The notes under the pieces: generated by a model | What the model was told of the DNA's origin: nothing | Databases searched by the model: none | The model's input: the letters and a program-made list of their open reading frames with translations, nothing else | Assembly (NCBI RefSeq): GCF_014158035.1 | Contig: NZ_JACFXW010000001.1 | Span: forward strand, 2,737,501 to 2,801,500 | DNA from: Rhizobium sp. G21 | Lineage (GTDB): Bacteria; Pseudomonadota; Alphaproteobacteria; Rhizobiales; Rhizobiaceae | Length of the DNA stretch: 64,000 bases | Reading direction: 5' to 3' | Shown: piece after piece, positions 57,231 through 64,000 of the stretch | How the letters are laid out: every line of letters begins with the position of its first letter | How positions within the stretch are numbered: position 1 is the stretch's first letter | Made by a program: the position numbers and the translations under genes

Positions 57231-58223
57231 TCAGAAGATCTTGGCGAATTCCTCGACATTCTTGGCGTCGTAGACGAACGGGTCGGCCATCGCACCTTCT
57301 CTGTTGTCGTCGAGCTTGACATTGCCCATGCGGCCCATCGGGATTTCCGCGCCGGCGTCCGCCTTGGCCTTGCCGGTCACGAGATTGTAGGAAATCATCG
57401 TGGCGGCGTAGCCGAGATCGATCGGGTTCCAGATCGCGAAGGACTTGGAGGCGCCCGACTTCACATGGCCGGCCATTTCCGAGGGCAGACCGAGGCCGGT
57501 GACGTTGATTTTGCCGGTCATGCCGGCGTCTTCCACGGCCTGGGCCGCGGCGACGATGCCGACGGAGGTCGGCGCGATGATCGCCTTGAGGTTGGGATAG
57601 GCTTTGATCAGGCCTTGCGTCTCGGTGTAGGACTTGTCGGTCTTGTCGTCGCCATAGACGGTGGTGACGATGTTGATGCCCTTGTAGTTCGGCAGCACCT
57701 TCTTCATTTCCTCGATCCAGGTGTTCTGGTTCGTGGCGGTGGCGGTGGCCGAGAGGATCGCGACATCGCCGCCCTCGGGCAGATTGTCGGCGGCCATCTT
57801 CACGCACATATTGCCGATCAGGGAATTCGACGACGGATTGAGATGCATCATCCGGCCCTCGGGCGCGACGCCCGAATCCCAGGAAATCACTGTGATGCCG
57901 CGATCCATGGCCTTCTTCAGCGCCGGCGCCACGGCGTCACGGTCATTGGCGGAAATGGCGATGGCGTCGACCTTCTGGGCGATCAGCGAATTGATCACTT
58001 CGATCTGGCCTTCGGCGGTGGTGTCGGTCGGGCCGGTATAGATGATGTCGACATCGCCGAGTTCCTTGGCCGCTTCCTGCGCGCCCTTGTTGGCGGCGTC
58101 GAAGAAGCCGATGCCCAACGCCTTGACGACGAGAGCGATCTTCTTGTTTTCGGCATGCGCGACATTGGCGATGAGGGCCGTGGAAATGGCCGCCGTCACC
58201 AGCAGTTTCTTCAGAATACCCAT
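57231..58223 (-). CDS. rhaS: Rhamnose-binding periplasmic protein
   Basis: The 330-residue protein has a signal peptide (LVTAAISTALIANVAHAEN) and a type I periplasmic-binding fold: GIGFFDAANKGAQEAA, then NSLIAQKVDAIAISANDRDA and VISWDSGVAPEGRMM. Upstream of rhaT with a gap of about 130 bases and downstream of rhaR, it would bind L-rhamnose for the importer. By family it is close to autoinducer-2/rhamnose binders (LsrB/RhaS). Confidence 0.9.
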   Translation of the reverse strand: MGILKKLLVTAAISTALIANVAHAENKKIALVVKALGIGFFDAANKGAQEAAKELGDVDIIYTGPTDTTAEGQIEVINSLIAQKVDAIAISANDRDAVAPALKKAMDRGITVISWDSGVAPEGRMMHLNPSSNSLIGNMCVKMAADNLPEGGDVAILSATATATNQNTWIEEMKKVLPNYKGINIVTTVYGDDKTDKSYTETQGLIKAYPNLKAIIAPTSVGIVAAAQAVEDAGMTGKINVTGLGLPSEMAGHVKSGASKSFAIWNPIDLGYAATMISYNLVTGKAKADAGAEIPMGRMGNVKLDDNREGAMADPFVYDAKNVEEFAKIF

Positions 58224-58272
58224 GATGTCTCCTCCCTTGGGTTTCAGTTCCTCCTCCGCGCGCGCCGTCTCC

Positions 58273-59076
58273 TCACGACGCGGCGGATGATTTCTCGTTC
58301 GATCTCTCCTGCGCCACGATCAGCGTGACGCCCGCCTGCTCCAGCATGGCGGCGTGGCGGTCCTCGATGCCGGCGTCGGTGATCACGGTGGCGATCCGCC
58401 TGAGATCGCAGAGGATCAGGCTCGACCGTTTGGCGAATTTCGAGGAATCCACCAGCACGATCAGTTCGTCGGCCTGGTCGATCAGTTTCTGCTCCGCCTG
58501 GATCAGCAGCGGATCGGCCTCCATCAGGCCGAGCGCGCCGAGCCCCTGTGCGCCCATGAACATGCGCTGGGCGTAGAAATTGCGGGTCACGTCATTGTCG
58601 AACGGCGAGAGAATGATGTTCTGCTCGCGATAGATCACGCCGCCCGACAGCATCACCGTGTTCTTGGAGTTCTTCAGCAGATGCTCGGCGATCGGAAACG
58701 AGTTGGTGAACACCTGCAGCCGCCTGTTGACGAGGAAATGCACCATCTGGAACGTCGTTGTGCCGCCATTGATGATGATGGCGTCGCCATCGTCGCACAG
58801 CGCCACCGCTTCGCGGGCGATTGCTTGCTTCTGACGGGAATTGATCGTTTCGTTGACGCTGAAGGGGCGTCCGGCAAGACCGACGAATTGCGGCGGATGC
58901 AGCGCTTCGGCCCCGCCGCGCACCCGGCGCAGCTTTTTCTGGACATGCAGGGCGGCGATGTCGCGGCGGATGGTCGCCTCGGAACTGTCCGTGAGTTCCA
59001 CGAGTTCCGGCACGGTCACCACGGGCTTTTCCTGCACCGCTGACATGATGATCCTGTGGCGTTCCTTCTCGTGCAT
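58273..59076 (-). CDS. rhaR: DeoR-family regulator of rhamnose genes
   Basis: The 267-residue protein has an N-terminal DeoR helix-turn-helix (VPELVELTDSSEATIRRDIA) and a sensor domain with AIIINGGTTTFQMVHFL and VMLSGGVIYREQNI. In Rhizobium leguminosarum RhaR is a negative regulator of both divergent rhamnose units. GGGAAGGGGAGAG precedes the ATG at 59076. The shared intergenic region contains repeats that could be its operators. Confidence 0.87.
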   Translation of the reverse strand: MHEKERHRIIMSAVQEKPVVTVPELVELTDSSEATIRRDIAALHVQKKLRRVRGGAEALHPPQFVGLAGRPFSVNETINSRQKQAIAREAVALCDDGDAIIINGGTTTFQMVHFLVNRRLQVFTNSFPIAEHLLKNSKNTVMLSGGVIYREQNIILSPFDNDVTRNFYAQRMFMGAQGLGALGLMEADPLLIQAEQKLIDQADELIVLVDSSKFAKRSSLILCDLRRIATVITDAGIEDRHAAMLEQAGVTLIVAQERSNEKSSAAS

Positions 59077-59119
59077 CGGCTCTCCCCTTCCCGGTTAAGT
59101 TTTCATTGATTGTCGTCAG

Positions 59120-59192
59120 TGTCAATCATGTTCGATCATATTATTTCATTGTGCGACGCAATATGACTGTAAATGATCATTTTTGATTGACA
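59120..59192. promoter_or_regulatory. Candidate RhaR operators in the rhaR-rhaD spacer
   Basis: The 9-mer TGATTGACA occurs in opposite orientation at 59120-59128 (as TGTCAATCA) and at 59184-59192. A palindrome AAATGATCATTT lies at 59171-59182, and a partial TGATTG is at 59107-59112. This AT-rich spacer separates divergent transcription units. Operator function is inferred. Confidence 0.5.
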
Positions 59193-59261
59193 AATCGACC
59201 GAGGTCCTGTGAATTCGGCGCAAACGATCCGCGCCGGCGCGGACCTAGTGGAGGAAACATC

Positions 59262-61361
59262 ATGAGCACACAAGCAGGCGGCGCGCGCCTCGCCAATCTT
59301 TGGGACAAGGCCAAGGCGGAGGCGATGAGCGAGCCGGAGCGGTTGATCTATCGCTCCAACCTCCTGGGGTCGGACAAGCGCATCACCAATTACGGCGGCG
59401 GCAACACCTCCGCCAAAGTGATGGAAAAGGATCCGCTCACCGGCCAGCTGGTGGAAGTGCTCTGGGTCAAGGGCTCGGGCGGCGATGTCGGCACCATCAA
59501 GCGCGACGGCTTCGCCACGCTCTATATGGACAAGCTCGAAGCCCTGAAGGGCCTCTATCGCGGCCTCGCCTTTGAAGACGAGATGGTGGATTACCTGCCG
59601 CATTGCACCTTCGCGCTCAATCCGCGCGCCGCCTCCATCGATACGCCGCTGCACGCCTATGTGCCGAGAAAACATGTCGATCACATGCATCCCGACGCGA
59701 TCATCGCCATCGCGGCGTCGGAAAACTCCAGGCAGTTGACCGAGGAGATTTTCGGTGGCGAGATCGGCTGGCTGCCCTGGAAACGGCCCGGCTTCGAGCT
59801 CGGCCTCTGGCTCGAAAAATTCTGCCGCGAGAATCCGACGGCGCGCGGCCTGATCCTCGAAAGTCATGGCCTGTTCACCTGGGGCGATACCGCGGAAGAG
59901 TCCTATCTGACCACGGTGGAGATCATCAACAAGGCGATCGCTTGGCTCGAAGCCAGGATCACCGGCCCGGTGTTCGGCGGCGCGAAAAGCCAGCCGTTGC
60001 CAGCCGACGAACGCCGCAAGGTCGCCGGCGCCCTGATGCCGGTCATCCGCGGCATGATTTCGGCCGCCGAGCCCAAGATCGGCCATTTCGACGATTCGCC
60101 CGCCGTGCTCGAATTCGTCTGCTCGCATGAGCTCGATGCGCTCGCCGCACTCGGCACATCCTGCCCCGACCACTTCCTGCGCACCAAGATCCGGCCGCTG
60201 GTGATCCACTTCGATCCCGCCAATCCGGATGTCGCCGCAGCTCTCGCCGGCCTCGACGGCGCCGTCGCCGCCTATCGCGAGGATTACAAGGCTTACTACG
60301 AGCGCTGCAAACATGACAATTCGCCCGCCATCCGCGATCCCAATGCGGTGGTCTATCTGGTGCCCGGCGTCGGCATGCTCACCTTCGCCAAGGACAAGGC
60401 CACGGCGCGCATTTCGGGAGAATTCTACGTCAACGCCATCAATGTCATGCGCGGCGCGTCGTCTGTCTCCACCTATGTCGGTCTGCCCGAGCAGGAAGCC
60501 TTCGACATCGAATACTGGCTGTTGGAAGAGGCCAAGCTGCAGCGCATGCCCAAGCCGAAATCGCTCGCCGGCAAAGTCGCGCTGATCACCGGCGGCGCGG
60601 GCGGCATCGGCAAGGCCACCGCCGAACGCTTCCTGAAGGAAGGCGCCTGCGTGGTGCTCGCCGATATCGACCGGACCGCGCTCGACGCCGCGCAAGCCGA
60701 TTTTACCAGCCGGCACGGCAAGGATCAGGTGCGCAGCGTGTTGATCGACGTCACCACAGAAGCGCAGGTCGCGGCCGGTTTCGCCGACGCCGTGGCGGAA
60801 TTCGGCGGGCTCGACATTCTCGTTTCGAACGCGGGTCTGGCGTCGTCGGCCTCGATCACCGAGACCACGCTCGATCTCTGGAACAAGAATATCGACATTC
60901 TCGCCAAGGGCTATTTCCTGGTGTCGCGGGAAGCCTTCAAACTGTTCGAGACCCAGAAGATCGGCGGCAACATCGTTTTCGTCGCCTCCAAGAACGGGCT
61001 CGCCGCCTCGCCCAACGCCGCCGCCTATTGCACGGGCAAGGCCGCCGAGATCCATCTCGCCCGCTGCCTGGCGCTCGAAGGGGCCGAAAAGGGCATCCGC
61101 GTCAACACCGTCAATCCCGATGCTGTGCTGCGCGGCTCCAAGATCTGGACGGGCGAATGGAAGGAGCAGCGCGCCGCCGCCTACAACATGTCGACCGATG
61201 ATCTCGAGGCGCATTACCGCGCCCGCTCGATGCTGAAACTGTCCGTCTATCCCGAAGACATCGCCGAGGGCATATATTTCTTCGCGTCTTCGGCATCTTC
61301 CAAATCAACTGGTAATATATTGAATGTAGATGCTGGTAACGCCCAGGCGTTTACGCGCTGA
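59262..61361 (+). CDS. rhaD: Bifunctional rhamnulose-1-phosphate aldolase / lactaldehyde dehydrogenase
   Basis: The 699-residue protein has two domains. Residues about 1-430 form a class II aldolase of RhaD type, with RITNYGGGNTSAKVMEKDP, metal ligands in the H-x-H stretch HVDHMHPDAIIAIAAS, and LILESHGLFTWGDTAEESY. Residues about 432-699 are a short-chain dehydrogenase: GKVALITGGAGGIGKATA and catalytic AAYCTGKAAEI (Tyr and Lys). In rhizobia this protein cleaves rhamnulose-1-phosphate to DHAP and L-lactaldehyde and handles the aldehyde. GGAGGAAAC precedes the ATG at 59262. rhaI follows after 20 bases. Confidence 0.94.
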   Translation: MSTQAGGARLANLWDKAKAEAMSEPERLIYRSNLLGSDKRITNYGGGNTSAKVMEKDPLTGQLVEVLWVKGSGGDVGTIKRDGFATLYMDKLEALKGLYRGLAFEDEMVDYLPHCTFALNPRAASIDTPLHAYVPRKHVDHMHPDAIIAIAASENSRQLTEEIFGGEIGWLPWKRPGFELGLWLEKFCRENPTARGLILESHGLFTWGDTAEESYLTTVEIINKAIAWLEARITGPVFGGAKSQPLPADERRKVAGALMPVIRGMISAAEPKIGHFDDSPAVLEFVCSHELDALAALGTSCPDHFLRTKIRPLVIHFDPANPDVAAALAGLDGAVAAYREDYKAYYERCKHDNSPAIRDPNAVVYLVPGVGMLTFAKDKATARISGEFYVNAINVMRGASSVSTYVGLPEQEAFDIEYWLLEEAKLQRMPKPKSLAGKVALITGGAGGIGKATAERFLKEGACVVLADIDRTALDAAQADFTSRHGKDQVRSVLIDVTTEAQVAAGFADAVAEFGGLDILVSNAGLASSASITETTLDLWNKNIDILAKGYFLVSREAFKLFETQKIGGNIVFVASKNGLAASPNAAAYCTGKAAEIHLARCLALEGAEKGIRVNTVNPDAVLRGSKIWTGEWKEQRAAAYNMSTDDLEAHYRARSMLKLSVYPEDIAEGIYFFASSASSKSTGNILNVDAGNAQAFTR

Positions 61362-61381
61362 GGGGATCGGGAGACAGGCGG

Positions 61382-62671
61382 ATGGGAATCTTGGCGTCCA
61401 ATGTCGTTGACAGCGACAATCACAAATATGTCGGCGCGCTCCGCCGCGAATACAATCATCTCGGCGAGCTGCTCGCCCGTCGCGGCATCGACATCGACTG
61501 GGTGAAGAGCAAGGTCGCCGCTTATGGCGTCGCCGTGCCCTCCTGGGGCGTCGGCACCGGCGGCACCCGCTTCGCCCGCTTCCCCGGCCCCGGCGAGCCG
61601 CGCGGCATCTTCGACAAGCTCGAAGATTGCGCCGTGATCCACCAGCTCACCCGCATCACGCCCACGGTGTCGCTGCATATCCCCTGGGACAAGGTGGAGG
61701 ATCTCGCGGCCCTCAAGCAGAAGGCCGACGAGCTCGATCTCGCCTTCGACGCGATGAACTCCAACACCTTCCAGGACCAGCCCGACCAGGCGCGGTCCTA
61801 CAAATACGGCTCGCTCAGCCACACGGACGCCTCGACCCGCGAGCAGGCGATCGAGCACAATCTCGAATGTATCGAGATCGGCAAGGCGCTCGGCTCCAAG
61901 GCGTTGACCGTGTGGATCGGCGACGGCTCGAATTTTCCGGGCCAGGTCAATTTCACCCGCAGCTTCGAGCGCTATCTCGACTCGATGAAGGCCATCTATG
62001 CCGGCCTGCCGGACGACTGGCGGCTGTTCACCGAACACAAGATGTTCGAACCCGCCTTCTATTCGACGGTGGTGCAGGATTGGGGCACCAATTTCCTCAT
62101 CGCCCAGGAGCTCGGCCCCAAGGCGCAATGCCTCGTCGATCTCGGTCACCACGCGCCCAACACCAATATCGAAATGATCGTCGCCCGGCTGATCCAGTTC
62201 GGCAAGCTCGGCGGCTTCCATTTCAACGATTCGAAATATGGCGACGACGATCTCGACACCGGCTCGGTCGATCCCTACCGGCTGTTCCTGGTGTTCAACG
62301 AACTGGTTGACGCCGAAGTCAACAAGGTCAAGGACTTTCGGCCGGCGCATATGCTCGACCAGAGCCACAACGTCACCGACCCGATCGAAAGCCTGATCGC
62401 CAGCGCCACCGAAGTCAGCCGCGCTTATGCCCAGGCGCTGATGGTCAATCGCGACACGCTGTCCGCCTGCCAGGACAACAACGACGCGATCATGGCGACG
62501 GAAACGCTGAAGAGGGCCTTCCGCACCGATGTCGAGCCGATCCTCGCCATGGCGCGGCTGGAGCGCGGCGGCGCGATCAACCCGATCGGCGCCTATCGCG
62601 CCTCCAACTATCGCGCCAAGGTGGCGGGGGAGCGCCCTGTGGTCACGTCCGGCGGCGGCGGCATCGTCTGA
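61382..62671 (+). CDS. rhaI: L-rhamnose isomerase
   Basis: The 429-residue protein is the rhizobial-type L-rhamnose isomerase (xylose-isomerase-like fold), turning L-rhamnose into L-rhamnulose. Metal-binding acidic and His residues lie in TEHKMFEPAFYST, VDLGHHAPNTNIE, and GGFHFNDSKYGDDDLD. It follows rhaD with a 20-base gap, in one transcript. Length fits the catabolic isomerase of Rhizobium. Confidence 0.93.
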   Translation: MGILASNVVDSDNHKYVGALRREYNHLGELLARRGIDIDWVKSKVAAYGVAVPSWGVGTGGTRFARFPGPGEPRGIFDKLEDCAVIHQLTRITPTVSLHIPWDKVEDLAALKQKADELDLAFDAMNSNTFQDQPDQARSYKYGSLSHTDASTREQAIEHNLECIEIGKALGSKALTVWIGDGSNFPGQVNFTRSFERYLDSMKAIYAGLPDDWRLFTEHKMFEPAFYSTVVQDWGTNFLIAQELGPKAQCLVDLGHHAPNTNIEMIVARLIQFGKLGGFHFNDSKYGDDDLDTGSVDPYRLFLVFNELVDAEVNKVKDFRPAHMLDQSHNVTDPIESLIASATEVSRAYAQALMVNRDTLSACQDNNDAIMATETLKRAFRTDVEPILAMARLERGGAINPIGAYRASNYRAKVAGERPVVTSGGGGIV

Positions 62672-62766
62672 CCCCTGTTTTTCCGGCTTTTGGTCGACCG
62701 AAGCCTGATTGACAGCGGCTTCGGGACGCGCCACCTATGATCCATCGGGATCATGGGAGGGCGCGC

Positions 62767-63024
62767 ATGGGCGTCGGTAGTCTTCTGGTTTTCCTCATCA
62801 TCGGCGCGTTGGCCGGTTGGCTCGCGGGGCTTCTCGTCAAGGGCGGCGGTTTCGGCCTGCTCGGCAATATCGTGGTCGGCGTCGTCGGCGCGGTCATTTC
62901 CGGCTTCCTGCTGCCCTATCTCGGCTTCGGCATGGGCGGCGGCTTCTTCTGGTCAGTGATCCACGCCACCATCGGCGCCGTGATCCTGCTGGTCATCCTC
63001 AGGATCATCCGCACGGGAACCTGA
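62767..63024 (+). CDS. GlsB/YeaQ/YmgE-family stress-response membrane protein
   Basis: The 85-residue protein has three hydrophobic segments (LVFLIIGALAGWLAGLLVKG, LGNIVVGVVGAVISGFLLPY, and ATIGAVILLVILRII), which fits the small transglycosylase-associated family of membrane proteins. Function is unclear. The start at 62767 has GGGAGGG five bases upstream; an earlier ATG at 62737 adds ten residues with no RBS. Confidence 0.85.
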   Translation: MGVGSLLVFLIIGALAGWLAGLLVKGGGFGLLGNIVVGVVGAVISGFLLPYLGFGMGGGFFWSVIHATIGAVILLVILRIIRTGT

Positions 63025-63102
63025 GCCGAGCGCCGAAACTGACGATTTTCATACTCGCAAAAGCGAAAGCCTGGCTTTATATACGGGCCGACAGGAGTGA
63101 TC

Positions 63103-63531
63103 ATGGCGAGTATAGACCAGACGGATATTTGGCGGGACGCCTATGCCCCGTCGCTGGAAGCGATCGAACAATTGGCGCGCGAGGCCTATGGGCAGTTGCC
63201 CGACGATTTCCGCGCGCTCTGTCAGGATCTGATCATCCAGATCGCGGATTTCCCGTCCGACGATATTTTCGAGGACATGGCGCTGGAGACGCCGTTCGAC
63301 CTGCTCGGCCTGTTCGAAGGCCGCGGCGTCACCGAACGGTTCTCGGTCGAAAACGGCGAATTGCCCAATCGCGTCACCCTCTATCGCCGTCCGATCCTCG
63401 ATTACTGGGCCGAGAACGAGGAGACTCTGGGCGACATCATCGCCCATGTGCTGATCCACGAGATCGGCCATCACTTCGGCCTGTCCGACGAGGACATCGA
63501 GGAGATCGAGGCGTCGGTTTCCGAGGCGTGA
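63103..63531 (+). CDS. Small metallopeptidase-like protein (zincin)
   Basis: The 142-residue protein has a zinc motif of the HExxH type, HEIGHHFGLSDEDI, where the second His and the downstream Asp are typical of the minimal zincin family often annotated as DUF1025. It is small and cytoplasmic with no signal peptide, and its substrate is unknown. The start is at 63103; an ATG six bases earlier is also possible. It ends one base before the convergent LysR stop. Confidence 0.82.
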   Translation: MASIDQTDIWRDAYAPSLEAIEQLAREAYGQLPDDFRALCQDLIIQIADFPSDDIFEDMALETPFDLLGLFEGRGVTERFSVENGELPNRVTLYRRPILDYWAENEETLGDIIAHVLIHEIGHHFGLSDEDIEEIEASVSEA

Positions 63532-64000
63532 TCACGGCTCGGCGCATTCGGCCGCATAGGCCTTAAGTTCTCCTTGCAGGAAATCCAGTGCGCGGCGGAT
63601 GCGCCGGTTGGTCTTCAGTTCCTGATGCGCCGCCAGCCAGAGCGGCAGGCGCGGAAGCGGCAGATCGGTAAGAAGCCTTTGGAGATCGGCGTCGCGGGCG
63701 GCGATCGCCAGTTGCGCAAAGCCGATGCCGCCGCCGGCGCGCACCAGTTCCCATTGCGCCACTTCGTCATCGGTGCGGAAGCCGAAATCGCTCCTGTTCA
63801 TCGTCAGACCGAAATGACCCATCGCGTCGAGAATGCGGGTGACGCGGTCATAACCGACCAGATCATGCTCCCCGAATTCTTTCAGCGATACGGGCGCGCC
63901 GCGCCGCGCGACATAGTCGCGATGCGCGAAACAGCCCAGAGCGAGGTCGCCGATCTTCTGGGCGATCAGGTCGTTCTGCGCCGGCCGCGCCATGCGGATG
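63532..64000 (-). CDS. LysR-family regulator, C-terminal part (cut by window edge)
   Basis: The visible 153 residues match the substrate-binding domain of LysR-type regulators (LALGCFAHRDYVARRGAP, VRAGGGIGFAQLAIAARDAD, and a C-terminal RRIRRALDFLQGEL). The DNA-binding part lies outside the window. Target and ligand are unknown. Confidence 0.8.
   Translation of the reverse strand, partial: IRMARPAQNDLIAQKIGDLALGCFAHRDYVARRGAPVSLKEFGEHDLVGYDRVTRILDAMGHFGLTMNRSDFGFRTDDEVAQWELVRAGGGIGFAQLAIAARDADLQRLLTDLPLPRLPLWLAAHQELKTNRRIRRALDFLQGELKAYAAECAEP

Noticed and set aside
57103..57807. N-terminal extension of the RhaT frame
   Set aside because: It overlaps rhaS out of frame and is rich in Arg/Gly/Asp without ABC features. 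The ATPase proper begins at 57102.
59136..61214. 692-residue open frame opposite rhaD
   Set aside because: Antisense shadow of rhaD with typical shadow composition.
62698..62724. Hairpin after rhaI (CCGAAGCC/GGCTTCGG) as a terminator
   Set aside because: The 8-bp stem is perfect, but the loop is 11 bases and no T run follows, so I do not list it as a terminator.

Overview
The window looks like chromosomal DNA of an alphaproteobacterium of the order Hyphomicrobiales (Rhizobiales), probably near the Rhizobiaceae or a sister family. Supporting signs are the high GC content, the housekeeping order rsfS-rlmH-envC-ctpA-yibQ-rppH, an Irr-type iron box at bfr, a rhizobial L-rhamnose locus (rhaRSTPQK with divergent rhaDI), a glxABCD-like set, and a PrtD/PrtE-type secretion system. 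I saw no tRNA, rRNA, CRISPR array, transposase or phage gene.

Layout. 1-1744: start of an AraC-type regulator, divergent from a GH4 alpha-galactosidase. 1965-3687: glnK-amtB behind a sigma-54 promoter. 3923-11805: tesB, a UbiH-like hydroxylase, then the conserved block rsfS, rlmH, envC, ctpA, yibQ-type deacetylase, rppH. 11874-16975: iron storage (bfr, bfd), NAD salvage (pncB, pncA), an MFS transporter and a DeoR-family regulator. 17048-23312: a membrane GGDEF-EAL protein, pyruvate carboxylase and a LuxR solo. 23514-32378: purU, a type III glutamine synthetase, an OsmC protein, three glutamate-synthase-like subunits (glxDCB/mgsCBA), an XRE-cupin regulator, a GlxA-type AraC regulator, a lone cyclic-nucleotide-binding domain and a CenR-like response regulator. 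32525-34619: L,D-transpeptidase, SixA-type phosphatase, aldo/keto reductase. 35063-47762: the most unusual part, a small lysine-rich RTX protein, a repeat-RgpF-HAD fusion protein with a split partner, a type I secretion ABC transporter and adaptor fused by overlapping frames to two glycosyltransferases, then a convergent glycosyltransferase and a coiled-coil protein. 47776-52095: xthA, lolA, ftsK. 52215-62671: L-rhamnose uptake and catabolism. 62767-64000: a GlsB-type membrane protein, a small zincin and the end of a LysR regulator.

How the genes fit together. The rhamnose block is self-contained: RhaSTPQ import, RhaK phosphorylation, RhaI isomerisation, RhaD cleavage and aldehyde oxidation, with RhaR control from the shared intergenic region. 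The mutarotase rhaU found between rhaQ and rhaK in Rhizobium is absent. The purU-glnT-glxDCB set points to one-carbon or methylated-amine nitrogen metabolism. The RTX/secretion/glycan block is the best candidate for an undescribed system: genes for a secreted calcium-binding protein, its exporter and several sugar-transfer enzymes are adjacent, and the exporter and two glycosyltransferases are translationally coupled.

Caution about the sequence. At least 14 otherwise normal genes or gene positions carry single-base frame breaks, mostly in runs of one base, including in genes expected to be essential (ftsK, lolA). I read these as sequencing or assembly errors rather than true pseudogenes and give the reconstructed gene extents, with the place of each break stated.
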